Shown here: in pieces, positions 1 through 10,300 of the stretch
Layout of the letters: every line of letters starts with the position of its first letter
How positions within the stretch are numbered: the stretch's first letter is position 1
Assembly (NCBI GenBank): GCA_026413225.1
Contig: CM048576.1
Span: 5,464,501 to 5,528,500, forward strand
DNA length: 64,000 nt
Reading direction: 5' to 3'
From: Otis tarda
Lineage: Eukaryota > Chordata > Aves > Otidiformes > Otididae
Program-made: the position numbers and the translations under genes
The notes under the pieces: generated by a model
Databases searched by the model: none
Told to the model about the DNA's origin: nothing
What the model saw: only the letters and a program-made list of their open reading frames with translations

Positions 1-711
1 CCTCCTTCCATTAATTTCAAAAAGAGCCAACATTTACTCTCTGAGATTAACAGCAAGGAGTACGGTCACAGTCTGTAGCATGCTGTCATCCCACAGAGAT
101 CCAAGACAGTCTACAATCAAACAGTTCTTCTTCTGAAGCTTTGTAACCCCATGCAGCTTATATACTCTCAAAGTTCTCCTGCATGCATGGTTCATATAAT
201 TTAAAATAATATGGAACTTTCTCAGTGCTTTGTTCAGCCTCAGGCTTCCAAAGTGGGACTGTCACTAATCACCAGCAGGGCTGTAGAAGAGTGGGTTTCC
301 AGCAGGGGTATGATCTTGGTTGGGAAACAAGGGTTTAAGTCACACAGTCAGTGGGGCACATGTGGACAGGCTGTAGAAAGGATCAATGTTAAGTCTGTTC
401 TAACTGAATAAAATATAGTGCAGCATGTGTCCTAATGGCTGGATTTGGAGGATGACTGAGTGATTTGCATATCCAGCTCAGCATTAATTACTGTGAAAGC
501 AATGCTGAGCCATTTAATTGGTTGTCTTTCTGTTTCCTACTGTCAAGTACTGGAACAAGTAGAGCCCTTACCGGAACTTAGTAACATGCATAATAGAAAG
601 AAGAAGAAGATTTCAAAGGTGGGAGGAATGTCTAAAACTTCAGAGTTGCTCCCAAAAAGAGCACTTAGCCTACAATGCCTCTATCACCATTACTTTCTGT
701 CTCTGTCATAG
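1..711 (+). other. BCO2 intron (partial)
   Basis: Sequence upstream of the first visible BCO2 exon. I searched it for the exon that precedes it in the family (the stretch with the third iron-ligand His) and did not find it. The open frames here have no recognisable similarity. Confidence 0.7.
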
Positions 712-849
712 ATTTATGACTCAGTATCCCGAGCTTTCCCTCGTCGCTTTGTTCTCCCACTGAACGTGAATTCAGACACACCTGTGGGGAAGAATCTGAA
801 CCCACTGTCTTACACATTGGCAAGGGCTGTGAAAGATGCAGATGGCAAG
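712..849 (+). CDS. BCO2: BCO2 coding exon, fourth from last
   Basis: The acceptor AG is at 710-711 and the donor GTATGT begins at 850. The exon encodes 46 residues in phase 0, from [12 protein letters not shown] to the end [10 protein letters not shown], which aligns directly to human BCO2. The preceding exon is not in the window. Confidence 0.93.
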
Positions 850-3400
850 GTATGTGTATTCAAGGCTTACATAGCTGCATTTATGGCTGTAGTGAGATTG
901 CCTGCAATAGTTATCATCCTGTGCTATTATCTTCTCAGATCTTGTCCACCAAGCAAGCAAGCAAGGTTTGGTCATTACTAAGACGGGACTTTGTGTTTTA
1001 GTACAAAGACTGCCGCATTGCCTTAAATGAGAGTGCGAAGACAGATTGTGACTTACTAAAAATGCCCAAGTGGATTATGAGCCTTTACGAGAACTGGCCA
1101 AACTTCAGCTTCTTCATAGACAAAATCCTCCATGCTTTCACCTGGGTACAGAAGTGGTCTTTGCTTGCAGCTCTAAACGGCCCTACAGAGTGGCATTTGG
1201 CAGTATAGAACACGTATGGTCCGCTGTAAGTGGAGTCATCTCTGTGTGTACTTTGCACATCAGATTGCTCAGTGCTGGACCCGGGATTTTCTGAGCTAGC
1301 AGTGCAGGAATACATGGACTTGCTCCTGTTTTTCACATCAGACTGATCCTTTAAGTTTCCAAGGTCTGCGATGATGAGTCCGTTTTTTTTGGAGAAACGG
1401 ATAAGGGAGACAGAATTGGTGCTTCCACTTGCCACAGCGCAGTGCCAGGCTCATCTTTAAACATTTCTTCCCCACAATGGTTGTGCAGTGAGTTGGTGGG
1501 ACCGTTCAGGTCTTCTGCCCAGTCAAAGCTAAACTGACACTACCGTAATACATACTTGTTCTAGGTCTGGTGCACACATGAAAATCTCTACCCTGAAGGC
1601 TTTGAAAAGGTTGGAGGCTTGGAGTTCCCCCAGATCAACTACTCTCAGTACAACGGTAGGAAGTACCGTTACTTCTATGGATGTGGTTTTCAGCATTTAG
1701 TTGGAGATTCCTTGATCAAGGTTGATGTGAAGACCAAGGATTTCAAGGTGAGGTGAAGTGAGATTATCTTTTTTTCAGCAATGGGAGTCATTCTGATGAA
1801 CTGGCCTTTACCAGATATGTCATTTACTAGGCAGTTTAGGGGTCTTCTTTCAAATGTGTCTGAGATGAGATTCCTAATTTCATCTCTCACCTGGCACCTT
1901 CCGGATGTGGCACACTTACCAAACAGGAGAGGGTATCACTCCAGGTTCCTAGATAGATAATAGAACAGAAAGGGTTGCGTAAAGTATGCATGTGTCTTCC
2001 GGGCCAAATAAGAGTCATCTCTTGCTAGACAGTACAGAAAATACCCAAGTGGCATAGGCAGTTGGAGATAAACAGCCAAAGTATTTATGATTTAGGCAAG
2101 AAATAAGGTTTAGTATATTTCCAACTGCAAACACAAGCTGAGATTTTTGCTGTGTCTCCCTTAAGCAGGGAATAATGATCTCCAAAGCGTTAAATGCTTA
2201 TTAATCAGAGACCTTCCCAGAGCCTAGAGTGAGTTAGGAATCCTCAGAAAGAGATGCCCATTTTAATTGTTCAGCTCCAGATACTAATTTTACTGTAACA
2301 GTGCCCTCCTTCAGCACAGCTTTGAGGTGCTATGACTCTGCTCGCAATGGAGCAGCAGCTATGCCCTCAGTTTGCAATGGTGATAGATCTCCTCTCTGCT
2401 GACATGGCACCTCTTTCTCCACACTGCCCAGGCACAACATGGTCTGCACTAGGGTGATGTGAAGGTGGCTCTGCCAGCTAGGATGACAGTGTTTTCTGAG
2501 CATGTAGCTTATACCTGTGCCAGTGCAAACCATTGAATTAAATGAGTAATAGGAACCCTTTTCACTGCCTGTTTGCATGATGCCTGGCACAATGGCCATG
2601 CTCTCACAACAGTGGCACCATCATACTACTGAAATCAAAGAATTAATTAAAAGGTTGAACTATAGGTTTCTTGGAGCACAGAGTATGCCTGGGTATCTTT
2701 GTGGGGAGCACTCCAACTTGCAACTCTGGTAACTGTAGTAGACAAGTATTAATGAAATGAAACACATCCATATGTTGCTGTGCTTGCTAGATTTGGCAGG
2801 AGGATGGATCCTACCCATCAGAGCCTGTGTTTGTGCCAGCGCCTAATGCCATCGCAGAAGACAGTGGAGTCATCTTGTCTGTTGTGGTCTCCCCCACTGA
2901 GGTAACTTACTCCTACTAGTTTGTCAAAGTCACATAGTGTTAGATATACTTTTCTAAACCACAAAACTGAATTTGAGGCTCTGTGGCAGTTAGTTCTAGC
3001 ACCGTGCTCCCCAGGGTGCGTGCCTCTGCAACTGCCAAGCATAGCCAGGCACACCTCAAGTACGAATGTATCTCGGAACGTCAGTGTTTCTTGAGTGGCA
3101 TCTGTGACTATCAGTGCTCCTGGCCAACTTACAGGCCAACTTACAGTGCTCCTGGCCTGTCTTACAGGTTTAGTCTGTATGGTCTGGTTGTACATTTGGG
3201 CTCCCTTCTGTACAACACATAGTGGGTTGGACAGTGGAATCAAGTTCAGCATGGGCATTCATTCTGGCTTTCTTTTCATCCTGCAGAACCAAAGTGCTTT
3301 TCTGCTTGTATTGGATGCAGAGACCTTCAGAGAACTGGGGCGAGCAGAAGTCACAGTGCAAATGCCTTATGGATTCCATGGCATCTTTACTTCCCACTGA
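712..3400 (+). CDS. BCO2: BCO2, beta-carotene oxygenase 2 (3' part of gene, last four coding exons)
   Basis: Carotenoid 9',10'-oxygenase of the RPE65/CCD family, a mitochondrial non-haem iron enzyme that cleaves carotenoids eccentrically. Four exons (712-849, 1565-1747, 2791-2901, 3287-3400) join in phase 0 with GT-AG introns of 715, 1043 and 385 bp. They encode 181 residues, roughly the last third of a protein of about 580 residues. Recognised segments are the [10 protein letters not shown] stretch, the [18 protein letters not shown] beta-propeller strand, SEPVFVPAP, and the C-terminal MPYGFHGIF. The His in that last motif matches the fourth iron ligand of the family. The other three ligand histidines lie upstream, outside the window. 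No frameshift or stop breaks the frame, so this part looks functional. BCO2 rather than BCO1 was chosen from its close match to the recalled human BCO2 C-terminus. BCO2 controls yellow skin and other carotenoid colour in several birds (established knowledge). Confidence 0.95.
850..1564 (+). other. BCO2 intron with an exon-like segment
   Basis: Intron between two recognised exons. It contains a segment at 1002-1225 bounded by an acceptor-like GTTTTAG and a donor GTAAGT. That segment is not part of the normal BCO2 reading and would bring in a stop codon. See findings. Confidence 0.6.
1565..1747 (+). CDS. BCO2: BCO2 coding exon, third from last
   Basis: The acceptor TTCTAG ends at 1564 and the donor GTGAGG starts at 1748. 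The exon encodes 61 residues, starting [15 protein letters not shown] and ending [11 protein letters not shown]. It carries the conserved [14 protein letters not shown] stretch. Phase 0 on both sides. Confidence 0.95.
1748..2790 (+). other. BCO2 intron
   Basis: Intron of 1043 bp. No repeat, RNA gene or additional coding segment was recognised. Confidence 0.7.
2791..2901 (+). CDS. BCO2: BCO2 coding exon, second from last
   Basis: The acceptor is GCTAG at 2786-2790 and the donor GTAACT starts at 2902. The exon encodes 37 residues, from [18 protein letters not shown] to [10 protein letters not shown]. Phase 0 on both sides. Confidence 0.94.
2902..3286 (+). repeat. BCO2 last intron with a short local duplication
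   Basis: Intron of 385 bp. Around 3113-3160 the motif GGCCAACTTACA occurs twice in tandem, flanked on each side by CAGTGCTCCTGGCC. This small local duplication inside the intron has no evident function. Confidence 0.5.
3287..3400 (+). CDS. BCO2: BCO2 last coding exon with stop codon
   Basis: The acceptor CTGCAG ends at 3286 and the TGA stop is at 3398-3400. It encodes 37 residues with [15 protein letters not shown] and the terminal MPYGFHGIF. The His of that motif is the last of the four family iron ligands. The protein ends four residues after the motif (TSH and stop), close to the human end. Confidence 0.95.
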   Translation, partial: NQSAFLLVLDAETFRELGRAEVTVQMPYGFHGIFTSH

Positions 3401-3975
3401 CTGAAGACCTTGTCACTTCCTGTAACTCAGGGCCAGGTCAGGCTCAGAAAGAAACCTCTGCTTTCTTTTACTTCCCACCTTTGCATTATGCCCTGGGTGA
3501 AGGGACTGCTTTTTCTGCATCATAACCTCTGAGTTACTACTATCTGTTAACTCAGAAAATATAAAGCAAAGAGTCTGAGGAAGGCAGAAGGCCCTTCACT
3601 CAAACAGCCCATTGCTTTATCTTAATTTTCTGACCCTCTTGATAGACGAGTTAGCAGCAGTTCACAAAGGCTGCCATGTGCAAGGCTTGCAAGGGAGAAA
3701 ACAGAAACTAAGATGACTATTACCTTCCCTTGGTAGCAATGCACTCTGAAGGGAAGAGAATATCAGTGACTTTGGCTGAAATGTGTAAAACTGAAGAGTA
3801 AACCCAACTAGTAACAAGTAGGCCAAATGAAGGGATGTAATTTCACCCTCATTGCATAAAGATTGCCTTTAGTGAACTCCAGAAAGTAGATGCAAACACT
3901 CACAGAAGCAGTACTTGTAGTGCTTTTCTCTGTACACTAACAGTGTCCTCAAATAAAATCTTGTGAAGTTTCTTC
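3401..3975 (+). other. BCO2: BCO2 3' UTR
   Basis: Sequence from the stop codon to the likely cleavage site just past the AATAAA at 3952-3957. The length and signal are inferred from sequence; the true end needs transcript data. Confidence 0.65.
3952..3957 (+). terminator. BCO2: BCO2 poly(A) signal
   Basis: A canonical AATAAA hexamer 552 bp after the stop codon. A T-rich tract follows at 3968-3986, as expected downstream of a cleavage site. Confidence 0.7.
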
Positions 3976-6789
3976 CTTTCTTTCCCTGCCCTCACCAGAC
4001 CTACGGCCAACTTAGTGTTGTGCCACAAGAGGCAACAGCTGCAATCCTGACATACATCTTATTATGTTACATGGTCTTGTAGACATGCATGACACGTCTC
4101 CACCATGCTCCTGCTTAAACAGAAGAGCTGGATGCAGCTCTGATGGCTAACATTTCCTACCCTCCTCCTAATTCAACTGGTATGAAACTTGTAGAACTCT
4201 ACTGTGGCCTTGATATCCCTTTCCTCTTAAGTTGAGCAGATCAAACTCAACACCCTCTCATATGCTTGCTTCCTCATGCAGGCTGCTACAGTTCTTGAAC
4301 TCTGAGGTGTAGGTGGACAGGTGGGTTGAGGGAAGCCCTTTATAGCAATTCACTTGCAGGCTCTGCCTTTAAGAGCACTGTAGAAAGGGAAGGCTTCCAG
4401 GGGAATGGATTGCCTTCCTGGCTTAAGGACTTTTTTTATATTGCTTCGTTGTGAGAAGTCTGGAGAATGTTTTGAACCACTTCCCTTGAGCAAAAACTTA
4501 GCCCTTGTGCCCTAGGGTTTGAAGGAAAGCCCTCGTTTCCTGTTTGCAAACTTGCTTTGCCTTTTTTTTCCCCACTCCTGATGTTCTGGAGGCCAGCCCA
4601 GAGAGAACAGAGACAGATCAAAGCTGACTCACTCTACCCAAACAACCCATCTGTATCTACTCTCGAACCTTTCTTCACCTTCCTTCCAAGTCTTGGGAAA
4701 ACACAAAGGAGAGAAATAAGGATTGTAGACCAGGGCTGCAGCACTGTGAGAAGACAGAGGGGAATGCTCATCCCGAAGCTGATCTGACAAAAGCCACTAG
4801 ATGGCAAACACCTCCCGCTTCTGGTGCTCCAGCCCTGCCAGCCGGCTGCCTCCTCCACAAGAGCCGTGTCCGTCTCTTAACTTGCCATCTCAGCCAGTGC
4901 AGTTGCCCTCCTGCAGCCTGTCACCCACAGGCGGAGGGGACAACTCCCAGCCAGGTCACATCCCCAGGACTGGAAGCTTGAACGATGCTAAGGAAGTGCT
5001 TAATGACGGCGGGTGGAGTTCTGTCAGCATTGCTGCTCTTTCTTAAACATTTTTTTTTTTTCTTGGTGAGATGGGAAGGGGAAAGGCAGTGTTAGAGGTT
5101 CATGTGCAACCCTGTATTAATTGCAGCCAGCCAGAGCAGCCCAGACATGGCTGCAGATCAACAGTGCAGGCGAAGAGAGATGCCCTGCAGTGCAAAGTCC
5201 ACGCTGTGTTTATAAAGCTTTACTTCAATAGCATGCAATCCTAGCCCCTGCCTGTGCTGTGTGCACACAGGCTGTAATCCACTACCTTAGAGCTGTATTT
5301 TCTTATGTTCCTGTTATTCAGAGATCCTGCCCTGAGGTTTGGAGTTTTCCCACTCTGACAAACTGGCAGGTACACTCTGTTACCACTGGGGCACCAAGAA
5401 TTTCCAGGAATTAAGGGAATATGCTGACGCAGTTACCTCCATTCAAACCCATACAGCACTGAGAAATCCAGGTTCCACCCCCTCTCCCAAAGCTTTCTGA
5501 AAATCACCACACTTTATGGTGTCCTCTGTGTGAACGCTATGAATGTTCATAGAGTTATGTTAGCAGAGTTCACTCCTTTAAGCCTGTCAGGTACACAACC
5601 ATCCCAGAGGTCCAATTAGTTTGCCAGGAACCAACAGGCCTGGCAACCCCCTCCAGTGACTGGTGCAGGGAAGGACTGCTGTGCACTTTATCTAAACCAC
5701 TTCAAATCAGACATGTGACCAGGGAGTGGGGCATTCTCAAAGGTTTAACAATAGCTCCTCAGATACCACAGTGCTGTGGAATGGACAGAGCTCAGTTATT
5801 TTAGGTAGGTAGGAATTAGATCCGTGAAGTTATCTCAGTCCCTTCTGGTGAGTATTGCTTTGTGAACTCCTTCACTTTGGATTGCTGTGTAAACACCTTA
5901 CGAGTGCATTCAGAGCCTGCCAGCTTTCCTTTGGCAGGCTCGCCCCTGTGCACTGATGCATTTATAAACACACTTCTTGCAATTGCCATAACATAAGAAA
6001 ACACAAGCAAGTCAAAGTGTTGGCCCACAGGACAAATCACTGCTAACACTACTGCTATGTGATGAATGAGAGGATGTAACGCCTTAGAAGAGGAACATCA
6101 ATGAAAAGAACAAAGGCAGGATGCGCAAATTTCAGGTGTCTGATCTGATTCTGAAGCAAACCCCAGTCCCGCCCTGTAGAAATCTCATTTGCTGTTTGAG
6201 TTTGTGGTGTTTCACTGATGCACTTCCTGGGGGGCACATCTCAAATAATTCTGTTCCTGGGCCTCGCCCACCAGCCCGGATAGTGCAAATGAGGAACTTT
6301 GATGTAGTCCGAGATAATTTTTGTGTATGTTCTCGAAAGCAGAATTTGAACTAAGCTGAAAGGTTAGCTCATTGGTACCCAACAGCATCGCTTCTCCCTC
6401 TACCAAGCCCACTTGGATACAGATGAGCAACAGCAAATTGAACTGGAAAATGCAATGCATATTTTTCAGCCTCACATTCCCTTCTTCAGAACTGATTCTT
6501 CCCTCCTCTGGAAGCTCACGTAGAAATGTTTTAACTGCTGCTTCTTATCCTCATGGTGATTCCCATGATTTGGATTGCTCTTCTCAGGGAGCTCCCAGCC
6601 TTCTGCATCACTCGGTGATATAGTGAACAGTGAGCTAGTGAATAGCTGGTGCAGGAGAGCGTTTGCTGCCGCACATCACACCGGTGGTCCATCGGAGCTG
6701 TTGTCATACCCCTGCACTTGGTAGGGCTGACGGAGCGGCTCCCAACAGCCGATTTTATGTTCTCTCTGGCTCCTACAAGATCGCAGTAT
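3976..6789. other. Intergenic, BCO2 to PTS
   Basis: About 2.8 kb between the two same-strand genes. The open frames here lack recognisable domains. A T12 run lies at 5050-5061. GC content rises toward the PTS promoter from about 6.6 kb. No transposon was recognised. Confidence 0.6.
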
Positions 6790-7300
6790 GTGCGCGGGCG
6801 GCATTAGCTGGGGACCCGGAGGGGCAGCCGAGCCGCGGCAATGAACACAGCGAGCCTTTCGCCCCCTCTGCGCGTCAGGGCACGGCGCGGGCAGACCCCG
6901 CCGCAGTGCCCGGGGGGAACAGCCCCAGGAGCTGAGCCTCCGCGCCCGAGGGGAGAGGCAGCCGGCCCGCCCGTGCGCCGCGGCGACCGCTCACCCGCGG
7001 CGGCTCCGAGCTCCCGCGGGCGGCGCTGCCGAGCCACCGCCCCGCCCCGCGGCCCGGATGGAGCCGGCCGCGCCGCGGCCTCAGCCCCAGCCCCGCCCGC
7101 CGCGGCCCGACCCTGCCCGGCCATGGCACCGCCTGCCGCCCGCCTGGCGCGGCTCTCTCGCAGCGTCACCTTCAGCGCCTGCCACCGGCTGCACAGGTGA
7201 GCGGCTCCGGCACGGCTGGCCCCGCCGCACCGCGACGCGGGCACACGCGGCAGCCCGGCTCCCCTCCCCGTTCCTGGGAGCTGTCCCCGGTGGAAAGGCG
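6790..7300 (+). promoter_or_regulatory. PTS: CpG-island promoter of PTS
   Basis: A strongly G+C- and CpG-rich block surrounds the first PTS exon, the only CpG island in the window. Two overlapping GC boxes (CCGCCCCGCCCC type, Sp1/KLF) lie at about 7039-7052, some 70 bp before the start codon. No TATA box is evident, which suits a housekeeping promoter with dispersed starts. The transcription start cannot be placed from sequence alone. Confidence 0.8.
7123..7196 (+). CDS. PTS: PTS exon 1 (coding part)
   Basis: Encodes [20 protein letters not shown] and HRLH, ending with two bases of a Ser codon before donor GTGAGC. It includes the first zinc ligand, His21. The frame stays open upstream to an ATG at 6841, so a longer N-terminus is formally possible. 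Confidence 0.93.
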
Positions 7301-10300
7301 CAGAGGCCTCGCCGAGCTGCGCCTTGCAAGTGGACTCTCCGGAGCCGGGGGCTCAGCCCAGCCCAGCCCAGCCCAGCCACTGTGCTTGTGTACCCGCCTG
7401 CTGCAGAGCGCTTCCCGGTTCGCCGTGTTTTCGTTCGTTTTCTGCAGCCTGCCGAGGCTGGGCCTGATGGTAGACAGCAGTGCTTAACGAGGTTTAACGA
7501 GAACAGGAGTTTTGTTTTTGACCAGGACGAATTATGCTTTCAGTTTGTAAGCAACTCACCGTGCCCCTGATCTGTTGCCTTTTCCTCAAAACTTACGTAG
7601 TCCTAACGAGGGCCTTGACCTGAAATATTCCTCGGAGTAGGCACTTGAACTGCTTCAAAGGAAAGCTTCAGAGAGAGAAGCCATCCTTTACACTTTGGAG
7701 AAGCTCCCTAAGCTTTGTTAGTTAATAATAAATAATAATATGCATAGTTTGCTCCAGGTGCTTCCTCCTAGGAGCCCAAGTGATTTTGCTGTATTGAGAT
7801 GTGAATAACTGTTAGTGTTTACACAGCAGGGGCAGCAGGCAGTTGTTATGAAACTTACGTATATAAATACAAAACCACAGAAAAAAAAAACCCCGTTGTC
7901 AACAACAACTTCTCATGGGCCAAATACTCTTCTGATTCTGTTTGTGCCTCCTGAGTAGGAAAAGCTAGTGGATTAAATTTGGGAGAGTGAATAGATGGAA
8001 AAGCTAGAAAGCAATCACAGCTGAAGTGAAGCCACAAAATTCTGTAATGGATCCTGAAATGCTATGTCTGTATTTCTCACAGTAAATTGCTGAGCAATGA
8101 AGAAAACCTGAAGCTGTTTGGGAAATGCAACAATCCAAATGGTCATGGACACAACTATAAAGGTAAGGAGTTGACTTCCATGCTTACACATGTAGTCATG
8201 GATAGAGGCTGCCCTCAGGTGGGCCGGTTTGAATGTGGAATAATGCTTGGGGGAGCTGGGCCACTTGTGTCTCAGCAGTCTGGTATGGCTTTTAGTGGCT
8301 GGTTTGGGATTTTTTTTAGAATTAGAAGGAATCCTCAGCAGCAGGGGGGTTGATCCGTGACATGGATTTGCAAGCTATTAATAGGTAATAAATATTTATC
8401 TCAAAATGTGACTTCATGAATCAAATATACGTGTTTATAATCTGCAAAATCATCGTGTTTTGAATGAAGATTTTTCTAACAGAAGACAATTTAAACAGCC
8501 TGTAAACTATTTGACTGTTGTTTTCACAAGCTCTTCTCCTACGATCTGTACCCTATGCACATAGGATCAAATCTCTCCAGGTATTAGGCTGGCTCCCTGT
8601 TTAGCAGTGTGTATTGTCGGTACCCCGAAACCTCTACTGCAGAGCTACTAGCTTTACGAGGGAAAACAGGTTGACAAGTTGCTGGACTGAAGATCTGTCC
8701 CTCATTTAAAGCTGACATACAGGCACAACAGTTTTTACTTTCTCATACAAGAAGGATGTTTCCACTGTAAAAATAATATCACTGGAAAGCTAGGGAAAGC
8801 TCTTAAACTGTTCCTTGAAGTAGGTGGGAAGACAGAGAGTGAGAAAAAGCACAAAGGGGCTTTTCCATCGCTGAGGAGAATCACAACCAGGGTCAAATCA
8901 CTTTCTTTCTGTTCTTCTGAGTTCCCCAGTGAGCTGTGATTTTGTCCTCAGCTCCTGGGGTTAGTAGGAAGGAATGCTGAGCTTACCAGGATGATGTTTC
9001 CAAGTGTTTGTCTCTTTTTGTTGAACTGACCTGTGGGTTGAAATGACACCTTGCAGTAATTCTAGTTCTTAGAGAGCTGGCGGCCACTTCATCCCTTCCT
9101 TTCCTTCTCTGGTATTCCACGATGTCAGAAGACTTAAAGCTGACCCCGCATCTTATGGCCTCGGGGCTCTTGTGACTATATGGGTGCGTAGGGTGTCTGC
9201 ATTGTCCAGAAGACTTTGCTAATTGAGAGGCTCTGACCTTGGGTGTGCAGGGCACAGGCTGTCATAGGGAGTAGGTACTTGAGAAGTCGTATCTCTGCCT
9301 GCAAGGGGCATTTCAGGGACAGTGGTGTGTCTCTGGGCATCAGACCTTGGAGAATGGCTTCTTTGATGGGTGGCTCTGAGTCATTATTCTTTATGGAGTG
9401 GATACCCGTTTTATAAAAACAGTCTGACTTTTAAGTGCTAGGAAGCCTGCACCAGTCCTTGTGGATTAGCGATGAACGGGTTGTCTGTCACAGTCAGTAG
9501 TGTACTTTGTTGTTAGGTTCATGGTGTCATCATGACCTGGTATTTTCTTTTTTTCAGTTATAGTCACTGTGCGTGGAGAGGTAAGTGTGATAAACATTTT
9601 TTTTTCCCAATCCTTAGGGTAGCAGGATAGATGGGTCCCGGTCTTCCACAGTACTGAAATTCTAGCTCAATTGCTAGGTTTCCTAGGCTGTTTGTGGAAA
9701 CTCTGTACACGTCACTATAAAATAAGGTTTTCTGTAGTCACTATCCTATTCACTTTGTCTCTAACAAGGATTTGCAGGTGATCATATTTAAGTCTGAGGT
9801 TTGTAATCATCCTCTGGGCACATAACTTAGTCCAGCAGAGTCTGACTGCAGAGTGTATAGGCTCTGGTCAGATCTGTGGGGCACCTTTGGATGTTTGCTG
9901 AGCTACAGGGTGGCCTAGCACTCCCAGTAACTGATTCTCTCTGCTGTTATATCGAAGTATTTTGTTGTAAATGTAAAAGGAAATTCTGCTTCTGCAGTTG
10001 TTTTTTTTCCCCTTTATCCTGTCATTGTTCTGTATATTCTGCAGAGTGAGTTGTTTACATAGCACTTTGATTTTGATGTTTTCCAAACAACTTTTTGAGG
10101 ATTTACAGTTCATAAAATTTTAAAGCCTCCTCCTTCTACATGCTCCAAATATGCTGTGAACTGCAAAATCTGATTTTGTTCCTGGAGCTCTGCCTTCTCC
10201 AGGTGGAAGGATGCTGTGAGCTCAGGCTGGTGTCTGTTTTGTCCCTGGTTGTTCAAACCAGTGGTTTAGTGCCTGTTTTCCTGCTTATGGTGATGCTAGA

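Noticed and set aside
1085-1435. 116-codon minus-strand frame inside a BCO2 intron
   Set aside because: No similarity or domain, antisense to the exon-like segment; chance open frame.
6804-7244. Long open frames antisense to and overlapping PTS exon 1
   Set aside because: They arise from the low stop density of the CpG island and have Arg/Ala/Gly-rich translations. The real frame is PTS.
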